The notes under the pieces were generated by a model. It saw nothing but the letters and a program-made list of their open reading frames with translations, was not told the DNA's origin and did no database searches. Below are positions 27,019 through 35,913 of a stretch of DNA of 64,000 nt, piece after piece (positions within the stretch are counted from its first letter, which is position 1; every line of letters starts with the position of its first letter). A program made the translations under genes and the position numbers. Source of the DNA: Gleimia sp. 6138-11-ORH1 (GTDB lineage: Bacteria; Actinomycetota; Actinomycetes; Actinomycetales; Actinomycetaceae); NCBI RefSeq assembly GCF_024814355.1, contig NZ_JANUXV010000001.1, forward strand, positions 434,001 through 498,000. Reading direction: 5' to 3'.

Positions 27019-29979
27019 ATGCTAACTTTGGAAAACGCTGGAGCTTTACGACAAATGCTACGCAGCGCCGGAGTGACGAATGTTAATACAGCACAGGCGT
27101 ATTTAGAAGCCTTAGAAAAACTACAGGTGCTGCCAGCGGATTTACAGTTACTACTTGCTGATTTAGCGCAGGCAGCCAGCCCGGAAACCGCCCTACTTAC
27201 CGCGCTTAAAATTGCCGAAACTCAGCCTGAGCTTCTAAAAAACGTCTTAGGTAATGAAGAACAACGACAATTTTTCATTCGGATTTGCGGTAGCTCTGAT
27301 ATGTTCGCTGACTACCTAGTCAGCCACGCCGCAGTCTTAGAAGCTCAGCTTCCCAGCCAATTCGCAGAGCATTTAGACTCTTTACCAAGTTGGTTAGAGA
27401 CATTAGCAGTCCAGCAGGGCTTAGATCTTACTTCTGTTGATGGCTTGCGTTCTGCCTACTGGCAGAGTTTACTTTGTATCGCCGGCATGGATCTTGCGGG
27501 AACTGAAGTTGCGACGATTAGCCAATTACTTTCACAGTTGGTAGATGCCACTTTAGTCAAGGCGTTAGACAGCGCCCTCGGGAAAATTAGCTGCCCGGGA
27601 ATGCGCTTTGCCGTGATCGCCATGGGGAAAACTGGTGCGCAGGAACTTAACTATATTTCCGACGTGGACTTACTGTATGTTTACGAACCCGCTGCGCAAA
27701 TGTCCGAAGCCGAGGGGCTGCAATATGCCAGCCAAGTGGCGGCGCAAATCGGTATGTTGGTTTCTGGCCCCGGTAGTTTACCTCCGCTGTGGCCAATTGA
27801 CCTGGGATTGCGTCCCGAAGGAAAAGACGGGGCGATCGCACGAACCTTGGATAGCTACCGAGCCTACTATGCGAAGTGGGCGCAGAACTGGGAGTTTCAG
27901 GCGCTACTGAAAGCTCGCGCAGTGGCAGGAGATCCCCGGTTGGGACAGGCATTTATAGAGCTGGTAAACCCGCTTGTGTGGGGCGTGGCTGGGAAGCCAC
28001 AGTTTGTTGCTGACGTGCGGCAGATGCGCCAAACAGTGGAAGCGAATATTCCCCGTAAGGATATGGAACGCCAACTTAAACTGGGGCGCGGCGGGTTGCG
28101 TGACATCGAGTTTTCAGTGCAGCTACTGCAACTGGTGCATGGGCGCACCGATGAGAGTCTGCGAGTAGCCGGCACCTTCGCGGCGATCGCTGCGCTGGCA
28201 GCCGGAGGATACGTGGGGCGTGAAGCTGCGCAGGGATTAAGTGAATGTTACCGATTCTTGCGGCTTTTAGAACATCGGGCGCAGCTGCTGAAAATGCGAC
28301 GCACACACTTGGTGCCCACCCAGCCGGCAGTTTTGAATCGGTTGGCTCGGTCACTGCGAACCCACTATCCGCAGCTGAGCGATGGGCAGAGTTTAGAAGC
28401 GTACTGGCAGGAAATTAAACAGCGGGTAAGAGCGCTACATGAAGCGATCTTTTACCGGCCGCTGGTGGAAACTATTGCGCAGGTAAGCTCAGAACTGCAA
28501 CTGATGAGTGAGTCTTCGGTGCTGGACCGGTTGGCAGCTTTTGGGTATCGGGATCCGCAGGGTACTTTGCAGCATGCGCGCGCATTAACAGTGGGGACTA
28601 CCCGTACGGCGATGATTCAGCGGCAGATTATGCCGGCCATGTTTGCGTGGCTGGCTGATGGCGCGGATCCTGACCAAGGAATGCTGAACTTCCGGAAGCT
28701 GAGTGAAGAAATTGGCGCCTCGCACTGGTACTTAGGGCTGTTGCGGGACTCTACCGGGGCAGCCCAGCGACTGTGTCGGATTCTGCCGACCTCCACCTAT
28801 GCAACCCATGCGCTGATGAAACTTCCAGAAGCAGTTAAGTGGTTGGATGATGACCGCCAGTTGCAGCCGCTTCCCCGTCAGCAAGTATGGTCCCAGGCCA
28901 GGGCTATTTTAGACCGGTACGAGTATTCTGTTGCAGCGGTGGAGCGTTTACGCGCTTTTCGCGATAGAGAGTTAACGCGGGCGGCTTTAGCTGACCTAGT
29001 ATTGGGCATTTCCCAAGGGCGGTGTGCTTTAACTATCACGGCAATTACGGACGCTGCCATCAGCGGCGCAATTGAGGTGGCGCGGCGGAGCCTGGGAATT
29101 ACGGATACGTTTGTTTATGCAGTGGCAATGGGACGTTTTGGTGGGGGAGAGCTTACCTACGGTTCTGATGCGGATGTAATCTGCTTCCACAGTGGGGAAC
29201 TTAGTGAGGCAGAAGCAATTGTTAAAAAGACGGTGAGCTTACTTAATAGCGTGAGTGAGTCGGGGGCTTTGAACTTGGATTTGGATTTGCGTCCCGAAGG
29301 TAAGAACGGCTCTCTTTCTAAAACCTTGGAAGGCTACCGGGAGTACTGGCAGAAGTGGGCGGCTCCGTGGGAAAGGCATGCTTTAGTTAGAGCCAGAGTA
29401 ATTCCCTCATTGAACGGGGGTGCTGAGGAGACTGAAAATCGTGTTAAGGTATCGGCTGAGACTAGGTTTCAGGCTACGGTTACTGAGTTTGTATATGGGA
29501 ACGGTTTATCGGCAGAAGAACTGAAACAGATTCGGCTTTTGAAAGCGCGGATGGAAACTGAGCGGATTCCGCGTGGCGTTGCTTCTACCCAGCATTTAAA
29601 GCTGGGACCAGGTGGTTTAACTGATGTGGAGTGGTTGGTGCAGGTAAAACAGTTGCAGTTAGGCTTCGAGCATCTGCAACTACGGACTCCTAATACTTTG
29701 GAGGCTTTAGAGCAGTTAGTTAAGCTGGGGGAGGTAGCTGAAAAGGATGCGCAACTGCTTCGCACTGCCTGGCTAGGGGCTTCGCATTTACGGGCGGCTA
29801 ACGTGCTGGCTACGGACCGGGTACGCGCGCGCGATTTGCTTCCTCGGCAGGTTGAAACGGCGCGAATGGTGGCGTTGGTTCTAGGTCATAGCCCAGATGA
29901 GTGGCAGCTGGTTAACGATCAGCTTCTAAAGAGCGCTCGGCAAGCACGTAAGGTATTTGAGAACTATTTCTATGTCTAA
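27019..29979 (+). CDS. glnE: Bifunctional glutamine synthetase adenylyltransferase/adenylyl-removing enzyme
   Basis: Switches glutamine synthetase off and on by adding or removing AMP. The 986-residue protein has two nucleotidyltransferase halves. The first contains KTGAQELNYISDVDLLYVY (deadenylylase) near residues 207-225. The second contains GRFGGGELTYGSDADVICF (adenylylase) near 710. Each is followed by LRPEGK and a helical HD-like bundle (RGGLRDIEF, PGGLTDVEW). It lies 24 bp after glnA. Its stop overlaps the ribosome site of the next gene. Confidence 0.97.
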   Translation: MLTLENAGALRQMLRSAGVTNVNTAQAYLEALEKLQVLPADLQLLLADLAQAASPETALLTALKIAETQPELLKNVLGNEEQRQFFIRICGSSDMFADYLVSHAAVLEAQLPSQFAEHLDSLPSWLETLAVQQGLDLTSVDGLRSAYWQSLLCIAGMDLAGTEVATISQLLSQLVDATLVKALDSALGKISCPGMRFAVIAMGKTGAQELNYISDVDLLYVYEPAAQMSEAEGLQYASQVAAQIGMLVSGPGSLPPLWPIDLGLRPEGKDGAIARTLDSYRAYYAKWAQNWEFQALLKARAVAGDPRLGQAFIELVNPLVWGVAGKPQFVADVRQMRQTVEANIPRKDMERQLKLGRGGLRDIEFSVQLLQLVHGRTDESLRVAGTFAAIAALAAGGYVGREAAQGLSECYRFLRLLEHRAQLLKMRRTHLVPTQPAVLNRLARSLRTHYPQLSDGQSLEAYWQEIKQRVRALHEAIFYRPLVETIAQVSSELQLMSESSVLDRLAAFGYRDPQGTLQHARALTVGTTRTAMIQRQIMPAMFAWLADGADPDQGMLNFRKLSEEIGASHWYLGLLRDSTGAAQRLCRILPTSTYATHALMKLPEAVKWLDDDRQLQPLPRQQVWSQARAILDRYEYSVAAVERLRAFRDRELTRAALADLVLGISQGRCALTITAITDAAISGAIEVARRSLGITDTFVYAVAMGRFGGGELTYGSDADVICFHSGELSEAEAIVKKTVSLLNSVSESGALNLDLDLRPEGKNGSLSKTLEGYREYWQKWAAPWERHALVRARVIPSLNGGAEETENRVKVSAETRFQATVTEFVYGNGLSAEELKQIRLLKARMETERIPRGVASTQHLKLGPGGLTDVEWLVQVKQLQLGFEHLQLRTPNTLEALEQLVKLGEVAEKDAQLLRTAWLGASHLRAANVLATDRVRARDLLPRQVETARMVALVLGHSPDEWQLVNDQLLKSARQARKVFENYFYV

Positions 29980-29988
29980 GGAGCAGTA

Positions 29989-30729
29989 ATGCAGATCGTA
30001 TTAGTAAGACACGGGCAGACTTCATCGAATATTTCTCGGGCTTTGGATACAGCTTTCCCGGGGGCTCCGCTGGATGAAACGGGTTTGGCGCAAGCAGACG
30101 CTTTAGGTGAGAACTTTTTACGCCTGGTAGGTGCGGCTCCAGAAGTCCTGTACGTTTCGCCGCTTACCCGTGCCTTGCAAACTGCCGCTGCGATTACAGC
30201 TCAGTTTGGGATTGAGGCAATCGAAATGCCTGGCATCAGAGAAATCGATGCGGGGGATTTGGAAATGTCCACTGCGGAAGCTGACATTTACACCTACTTA
30301 CATACTTTGCACGCTTGGATTCGTGGAAATCGGGATGTGCAGATGCCCGGCGGGGAAGATGGGCACACTGTATTTAAACGTTTTAGTGAAAGTATTGGTA
30401 GTGCGCTAAATGCAGCTTTAGAAGCCGGTCAAGAAACGGTGGTTTTTGTTTGCCACGGGGCGCTTTGCCGTTTTATCGCTTCGAGTTTAAGCTCTCAGAT
30501 TACTGCTGAACTGGTAGCTTCTTTCCCCATGAATAACGCCTCAACAACGGTTTTGAAACTACTGGTTGCTACAGAAGCGTTGCATCCAATCGAACCAGCT
30601 AAATGGTTTAACTTTGACTGGGAAGCCCTCAGTTGGTCAGACCAGCCTGTTAGCAGCTACCCGGAATCAGAAATGTCGTTAGATCCGATTCCTTCAAAAC
30701 TACGCTCAGCACAAGAACCGCTGGGTTAG
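29989..30729 (+). CDS. Histidine phosphatase family protein (phosphoglycerate mutase-like)
   Basis: A 246-residue branch-1 histidine phosphatase. The phosphohistidine motif is VRHGQTSSN (His8), the second arm is LYVSPLTRALQTA, and the distal catalytic His is in FVCHGALCRF. Substrate is unknown. The ribosome site AAGGAG (29978-29983) overlaps the glnE stop, suggesting coupled translation. Downstream is a 52-bp-period repeat array. Confidence 0.88.
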   Translation: MQIVLVRHGQTSSNISRALDTAFPGAPLDETGLAQADALGENFLRLVGAAPEVLYVSPLTRALQTAAAITAQFGIEAIEMPGIREIDAGDLEMSTAEADIYTYLHTLHAWIRGNRDVQMPGGEDGHTVFKRFSESIGSALNAALEAGQETVVFVCHGALCRFIASSLSSQITAELVASFPMNNASTTVLKLLVATEALHPIEPAKWFNFDWEALSWSDQPVSSYPESEMSLDPIPSKLRSAQEPLG

Positions 30730-30740
30730 CAGGTGCTAAA

Positions 30741-30874
30741 TTCGCACGCGAAAGCGCCTTCGTATGCGAATCGAGCCTTCGTGCCCTCTTATTTCGCACG
30801 CGAAAGCGCTTTCGTATGCGAATCGAGCCTTCGTGCCATCTTATTTCGCACGGGAAACGGCTTTCGCGTGCGAA
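30741..30874. repeat. Three-copy palindromic repeat array, 52-bp period
   Basis: Three 30-nt imperfect palindromes, each starting TTCGCACGCGAAAG or a variant and ending TGCGAA, lie at 30741-30770, 30793-30822 and 30845-30874. They are separated by two 22-nt spacers (30771-30792, 30823-30844) that differ at one base. The third copy extends into the 3' end of the leftward ABC ATPase gene, whose last codons also contain TTTCGCACGG. It sits between two converging genes and could terminate both. Repeated spacers argue against CRISPR; a REP-like element fits better. Confidence 0.9.
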
Positions 30875-30882
30875 ATGGGGGA

Positions 30883-31668
30883 CTAGCCGTGCGAAACCTG
30901 ACCAAAGAATTCCTGCGCTCGCGGATGAATCGGATTATCAATCACCTCAGCCGCACTTCCCTGCGCAACTACCACGCCGCCATCCATGAAAACCACGTGA
31001 TCAGAAACCTGCCGGGCAAACTCGACCTCGTGAGTAACTACCAGCATCGTCATACCAGAAGCAGCCAAATCCTTCATAACCGCCAGCACTTCACCAACTA
31101 ACTCCGGATCCAAAGCAGAAGTCGGCTCGTCAAAAAGCATCAGCTCGGGTTCCATCGCCAACGCCCGGGCAATTGCCACGCGCTGCTGCTGACCGCCAGA
31201 AAGCTGCGATGGAAAATAATCCGCCCGATCCGCTAAACCAACTTTCTCAAGTAGTCTTAGCGCCTGCTCACGTACTTGCTCAGCAGGACGCTTCAACACT
31301 CTAAGGGGTGCTTCCATGACATTTTCCAAAGCCGTCAAATGTGGGAACAGATTGAACTTTTGGAAAACCATCCCAATCCTAGCTCGCTGCGCCGCCTGCT
31401 GCTTAGCCGAGAGCTCGTATAAGACCGGCTTCCCACCGCGGATTTTTTCTTGCATACCTAAAAGCTCGCCGTTGAAATAGACGCGCCCAGCGGAAACTGT
31501 TTCTAACCCGTTTACCAAACGTAACAGAGTAGATTTACCTGAGCCAGAGGGCCCTAAAAGTACACATACTTCTCCGTGTTTGACCGTTAGATCGACACCG
31601 CGTAAGACATGGAGGTCATCGAATAGTTTGTGGACTCCCTTAAACTCAACAATGGGATTTAGGCTCAT
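30883..31668 (-). CDS. Polar amino acid ABC transporter, ATP-binding protein (GlnQ type)
   Basis: A 261-residue ATPase of the polar-amino-acid uptake family. Walker A is GPSGSGKSTLLR near residues 38-49. The family-typical GMVFQKFNLFPHLTALENV follows, then LSGGQQQRVAIARAL, Walker B LMLFDEPTSALDPE and VVTHE. Its ATG overlaps the permease stop (ATGA), so it ends a binding protein - permease - ATPase operon. The last codons overlap the repeat array region. Confidence 0.95.
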   Translation of the reverse strand: MSLNPIVEFKGVHKLFDDLHVLRGVDLTVKHGEVCVLLGPSGSGKSTLLRLVNGLETVSAGRVYFNGELLGMQEKIRGGKPVLYELSAKQQAAQRARIGMVFQKFNLFPHLTALENVMEAPLRVLKRPAEQVREQALRLLEKVGLADRADYFPSQLSGGQQQRVAIARALAMEPELMLFDEPTSALDPELVGEVLAVMKDLAASGMTMLVVTHEVEFARQVSDHVVFMDGGVVVAQGSAAEVIDNPIHPRAQEFFGQVSHG

Positions 31669-32615
31669 GGGGTCACCTCAATAAATGGATCTTCTTTAGT
31701 TGTGTGGGCATCTAAAATTGCTTGCTGGCGTTTAGAAATACCTTTTCGTTTAGCTTTAGAACGCTTATTTTCTTCCCCGAATCCGCGTCCGTAGTAGCGT
31801 TCTAAGTAGGATTGTCCAACCATCAACACCGAAGTGATGAAAAGGTACCAAATTGCGGCATCCAGCAGTAGCGGAACTGGGTCAAAGAGTGCTTGGCCCT
31901 TATCTTTGGCTGCCCAGGTGAGTTCTAAAGTGATAGGGATAGCAGAAACTAAAGAAGTGGTTTTTAACATCGAAATAGTTTCATTTCCCAAGGGCGGAAT
32001 GATAACGCGCATTGTTTGGGGAAGAATGATTCTTCGTAAAATTAACGAGCGGTGCATTCCCAAAGCAGTTGCAGCTTCCCACTGACCCTTATCGACTGAG
32101 TTAAGTCCAGCGCGAATAATCTCAGCTAGGTAGGCGCCCTCGTTTAATCCTAATCCGACAAGTGCCATTAGCATGGGGGTGAAGTAGTCAAGGGTGCTGA
32201 ACTGGGCGAAGTAGATTTCTGTAAAAGGCAGTCCCAAAGAAATCTGTGGGTATAGGGTGGGCAGTAGCGACCAGAAGATTAGCTGAGTGTAGACGGGGGT
32301 GCCCCGAAAGAACCAGATGAAGAACCAAGCAACTGAGCGTAGGATTGGGTTCGGAGACTGGTACATTACTGCCATGAATAGCGCTAAGACCGTGCCGATT
32401 AGCATTGAGCCGACGGTGAGAATGAGCGTGTAGGCAACACCGAGCATAATGGTGCGTGAAAAGAGCCAAGCCCAGACTACTTCCCAGTGGAAGTTCGGAT
32501 TAGTAGCTAACGACTGGAGGGTAGCGGCAACTAAAATCGCGACCAGGGTAGCGGAAAGCCACCGGGTGGGTTTGGGAAGCGGTTTAAGGTGGATTAGTTG
32601 TATTGGTTCCATCAT
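31665..32615 (-). CDS. Polar amino acid ABC transporter, permease
   Basis: A 316-residue HisM/GlnP-type permease. After an N-terminal helix (LVAILVAATLQSLA) comes the core with TLILTVGSMLIGTVLALFMA, RGTPVYTQLIF, the EAA loop (EAATALGMHRSLILRRIILPQ), and TTSLVSAIPI. The extra N-terminal helix and the 45-residue basic C-terminal tail make it longer than the usual 220-240. Substrate is probably an amino acid such as glutamine, glutamate or cystine. Confidence 0.92.
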   Translation of the reverse strand: MMEPIQLIHLKPLPKPTRWLSATLVAILVAATLQSLATNPNFHWEVVWAWLFSRTIMLGVAYTLILTVGSMLIGTVLALFMAVMYQSPNPILRSVAWFFIWFFRGTPVYTQLIFWSLLPTLYPQISLGLPFTEIYFAQFSTLDYFTPMLMALVGLGLNEGAYLAEIIRAGLNSVDKGQWEAATALGMHRSLILRRIILPQTMRVIIPPLGNETISMLKTTSLVSAIPITLELTWAAKDKGQALFDPVPLLLDAAIWYLFITSVLMVGQSYLERYYGRGFGEENKRSKAKRKGISKRQQAILDAHTTKEDPFIEVTP

Positions 32616-32667
32616 CTGATTCTGTCTGTGGGTGCCTGCCCAGTTTTAGCTGGGAGTCCAGTTTAGT

Positions 32668-33594
32668 TTATTTTCCAGGGTTTAGATCGGCTTTGTTAAG
32701 CGCGGCTTCTCCGGCTCCGTAGTTGTCCAGAATCTGCTTTAGGTAGCCTTTGTCCATCAGGTATTGCATGGCTTTTTGGATTACTTCAGACAGGGCTTGG
32801 TTGTCTTTGGCGATTACAATGCCTTGTGGTTCTGCTTCAATCACTTCACCAACTTGTTCAATTTTTCCGTTGGTTTGGGTGATGGCATAAGCGGTAACTG
32901 TGGAGTCTGAGAGGACTGCATCGTATTGTCCGCCGACGAGTTTTGTGATGGCATCGGTGTTGAGATCGTGGGTCATGATTTTGACGGATTCTTTCCCGGC
33001 TGTTTCACATTCGGTTGATTTCGCTTGCATATATTCTTGCTGGTAGGTGCCCGAGAGAATACCAACCGTTTTGCCGCATACGTCAGCTGGATCGAAATTG
33101 CCTGGGTTTCCTTTTGGTACTGCGTAGGATGAGCCTACTTGCACGTAGGAAATCATGTTTACTTGTTCTAAGCGTTCAGGGGTGATGGTGAATGATGAAG
33201 CTCCGATATTGAATTTTGAGTCGAGGGCGGGAATGATGGTGGCGAATTCTGCGTGTTGGGTTTGGCCTTCTTTAAGTCCCATGACTTTTGCGAGGGCTTT
33301 GGTGATGTCTATGTCGTAGCCGATGGGGGTTTGTCCGTCTGCAGCGCGGAATTCAGCTGGCGCATAATCTGTGGAAGCGCCGTTTAATAGAATTCCTTTT
33401 TCTTTTAGTTCAGCTGGGACTAAGGCGGCAATTTCTGGGACCGTTTCAATTTGGTTGATATCGAAGGTAGCCGAGGGCGTTGTTTTATCGTTTGTGTCCG
33501 TTGTGTTGGGGGTTCCAACCTGGGGGTCTGCGCAGGCGGATAGGCTTAGGGATGCAAGGGCCAGGAAGGTAATAAATGTAGCGGTTTTCTTCAT
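32668..33594 (-). CDS. Amino acid ABC transporter, substrate-binding lipoprotein
   Basis: A 308-residue lipoprotein with signal peptide and lipobox LSLSAC (Cys21). The family-3 solute-binding fold contains GYDIDITKALAKVMGL and FNIGASSFTITPERLEQVNM, then VGILSGTYQQEYMQ. Its coding strand is A/C-rich, that is, the plus strand is strongly G/T-rich here. It heads the transporter operon. Specificity cannot be read from sequence. Confidence 0.93.
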   Translation of the reverse strand: MKKTATFITFLALASLSLSACADPQVGTPNTTDTNDKTTPSATFDINQIETVPEIAALVPAELKEKGILLNGASTDYAPAEFRAADGQTPIGYDIDITKALAKVMGLKEGQTQHAEFATIIPALDSKFNIGASSFTITPERLEQVNMISYVQVGSSYAVPKGNPGNFDPADVCGKTVGILSGTYQQEYMQAKSTECETAGKESVKIMTHDLNTDAITKLVGGQYDAVLSDSTVTAYAITQTNGKIEQVGEVIEAEPQGIVIAKDNQALSEVIQKAMQYLMDKGYLKQILDNYGAGEAALNKADLNPGK

Positions 33595-33701
33595 GATTAT
33601 TCTTTCTGTAGATTTAGTGTCCTAATAATCATGCGCCCATATGAATAAATATGCAACCTTATGAATGAATATCGGTTGTGGTGTTGGTTACTTAATAAAA
33701 A

Positions 33702-33729
33702 AGTTGCCGCCTCAGCTGAGGCGGCAACT
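33702..33729 (-). terminator. Terminator after the DUF4191 gene
   Basis: A perfect 28-bp palindrome (14-bp arms, AGTTGCCGCCTCAG and its complement) is flanked by A-runs on both sides. On the minus strand a T-run follows directly. It lies 18 bp past the DUF4191 stop and would also shield the transporter operon. Confidence 0.9.
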
Positions 33730-33747
33730 AAAAAAGAGTAAAATGCT

Positions 33748-34473
33748 TTAACGTCCTCTAAATGCGCGACGGCTTACCTTAGCCCGAGCTTTCGCCGGAT
33801 CTACCGAATGGGGAAGCCCACCTTGCAATTTCACGTTAGAAAGAGCCTGTAAACGATTAACTACCAGCGGAACCTCATCTCTGCGGAGGGACTTAGGAAG
33901 CTTTCGCAAGGTCTTTTCTACTTTTTCTAAAGGTACTTGGCCTTCATCGTGACCAACATAGATAGTATGAACCGGAACGTTAGAAACTACCCGCTGAATT
34001 TGCTTGCGTTCACGTTCTACCAGTTCACGAACTCGCGATTTTGGTCCCTCAGCTAATAAAACAACTCCGGGACGACCAAACATGCGCCAAACTAAATCTT
34101 GCTGACGGTTAGCCGCGATAGGTTGTTTTTCAACAGTCCAACCACTGCGGATCTGCGAAATAACCCCGTAGACGGCACCGGTGTGTCCATCGATCTGACG
34201 GTAGAGAGCTTTTTTAACTAGCCAACCCAAGATCACTGTGGGGGTGAGGAATAGGAAAGTTAAAGAGAAGAATAGGTTCAGAATCCAATGCGCCCCTAAG
34301 AAATAGTTTAGAGTCGCGACGGAACCAACTACTGCCACAGTTGCTAGTAAAAGCCACCAGGGGAGCTGGGGGAAGCTACGCTTCGTAATCTTGTAGGCAT
34401 CTAACAAGTTGTGATACCAACGACGCTTAGCCGGCGCAGTGGCCGCTGTCTGAGAAACTTCACTTTTAGCCAT
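33748..34473 (-). CDS. DUF4191 family membrane protein
   Basis: A 241-residue actinobacterial protein: basic N-terminus, two transmembrane helices near residues 40-80 (WWLLLATVAVVGSVATLNYFL, ILNLFFSLTFLFL), then a soluble C-terminal domain (GRPGVVLLAEGPKSRVREL, VPVHTIYVGHDEGQVP, basic tail). Function is unknown. It lies 14 bp after the MFS gene in the same direction, so the two may be cotranscribed. Confidence 0.85.
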   Translation of the reverse strand: MAKSEVSQTAATAPAKRRWYHNLLDAYKITKRSFPQLPWWLLLATVAVVGSVATLNYFLGAHWILNLFFSLTFLFLTPTVILGWLVKKALYRQIDGHTGAVYGVISQIRSGWTVEKQPIAANRQQDLVWRMFGRPGVVLLAEGPKSRVRELVERERKQIQRVVSNVPVHTIYVGHDEGQVPLEKVEKTLRKLPKSLRRDEVPLVVNRLQALSNVKLQGGLPHSVDPAKARAKVSRRAFRGR

Positions 34474-34487
34474 ATTATTTATTCTTC

Positions 34488-35699
34488 TTATCGTTTTTTA
34501 AGCGCTAGGAATAATCCTACTCCTGCAATAATGATACCTGTTAATGACGCAGTCACAAACGCAATAGAATCACCATGAGACTGAGCTATGATCCCAACTA
34601 ATGCAGCTCCGAAAGAAACACCGATAGTTACCGATGACTGCATCGCAGTCATCGCAATTGAAACACCATTTGCCGGAGCTAAATCTTCGGTAATCGAAAA
34701 GGCGGTTACCATTCCAGGGCCAATAAAAAGTCCGATTAAGAAGAGAGATAGTGCGGTGGTAGTGATTCCTCCGACGTAAGCGGTGAGTAATACCATCACA
34801 GACGTGCCCAAACCGGAAATCAGCAGGCGCTTAGGAAGGGAAAGACTTTCGGGAATTACTACCGTAAAGATTGCCATTATGGCTGAACCAATCCCCATAG
34901 CTGAGTAGATTAAACCGGCTGACCCACCGATCCCCAGTAGATTAGCACGGGCAGTAAGAGCCGATTGGATCCCACCGAATAACATACCGATGGCGATCAT
35001 AGCGATAATGGTTGGCACGATTAAAGCCAGTACCGGAAGTAGTTTCACACCGGGTTCTTGATTAGTTTTTTCTCTTTCTTTAGCAGATTCAGTACCCACA
35101 GCATGCGGAACTGGAGAAAATGCGAAGATCATTCCCACGGTGGCAGTGAGGATAAAGGCGATCAAAAGGGGCGCTACCGGTGCAAAAAGGGAAGCCACAA
35201 TGCCGACCACCGCGGGGCCGAGGACGAAAACTAACTCGTCTGCCATAGATTCATAGGAAAGTGCGGCGGAAAGTTCATGCGGCATGCGGGTAGAGGAAAC
35301 CCACCTAGAACGGGTGAAAGAACCAATCGGCAAAGAGGAAAAACCTGTGATTACCGCAAAAAGTAGGATAAGGGGGAGTGGCTGTAAAAATTGTACGGAT
35401 AAATATAGCCCCAGGAGTGCCAATGCGTTTACTGGAGTTAAATATTGCAGTGGTAGCTGTTGGCCGCGCCGATCTGCCCATTTTCCAATCAGTGGTCCGG
35501 CAATGGCGGCACTTAATGCGGTTACGCCGGTGGCAAGCCCACCGGTGGCAACTGAACCAGTGGTAGCGGAAACTGCGGTGAGAACGCCCAGCGGAAGCAT
35601 TGCGAAAGGGGCGCGGGCTGCGAAAGCAACCAGTAGAGTTTTCCACCCAGCTATCTGGGGGAGGACTTTATAATGATTTAATTTATTTAAATGAGTCAT
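34488..35699 (-). CDS. Major facilitator superfamily transporter
   Basis: About 403 residues with roughly 12 hydrophobic segments (AALSAAIAGPLIGKWADRRGQ is the loop 2-3 MFS signature). A central basic loop (AKEREKTNQEP) separates two six-helix halves. It resembles sugar-efflux or drug-efflux carriers. I start it at ATG 35699 (MTHLNKLNHYK); an upstream ATG at 35765 would add a hydrophilic stretch without a ribosome site. Substrate is unknown. Confidence 0.8.
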   Translation of the reverse strand: MTHLNKLNHYKVLPQIAGWKTLLVAFAARAPFAMLPLGVLTAVSATTGSVATGGLATGVTALSAAIAGPLIGKWADRRGQQLPLQYLTPVNALALLGLYLSVQFLQPLPLILLFAVITGFSSLPIGSFTRSRWVSSTRMPHELSAALSYESMADELVFVLGPAVVGIVASLFAPVAPLLIAFILTATVGMIFAFSPVPHAVGTESAKEREKTNQEPGVKLLPVLALIVPTIIAMIAIGMLFGGIQSALTARANLLGIGGSAGLIYSAMGIGSAIMAIFTVVIPESLSLPKRLLISGLGTSVMVLLTAYVGGITTTALSLFLIGLFIGPGMVTAFSITEDLAPANGVSIAMTAMQSSVTIGVSFGAALVGIIAQSHGDSIAFVTASLTGIIIAGVGLFLALKKR

Positions 35700-35913
35700 C
35701 GTTAAGACTTCACTAGACTGCCCATCAGGGTCCGCGTTGCGGAGCAAACAGGCTGCGTCGTGCATGACACGAAGCTAATCAAGTTTAGCTGGTTTTTTAC
35801 TAAAGGGAAAGTTTTAGCAAACTTGTAGGCGCAGGTCAGGGATATTTTCAGAGGTTATCCACAGGAGTGGAGGATTAGTAGCCAAAACATTACAGATTTG
35901 TTTTTCTGAGAAT

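Noticed and set aside
30741-30874. CRISPR-like palindromes with regular spacers
   Set aside because: The two spacers are nearly identical to each other, there are only three repeats, and no cas genes are near. A REP-like array fits better.
30733-31101. 122-codon plus-strand frame after the histidine phosphatase
   Set aside because: It is made of the palindromic repeats and then antisense to the ABC ATPase gene.
35284-35673. 129-codon frame opposite the MFS gene
   Set aside because: The reverse strand is a clear 12-helix transporter; this frame has no domain or ribosome site.
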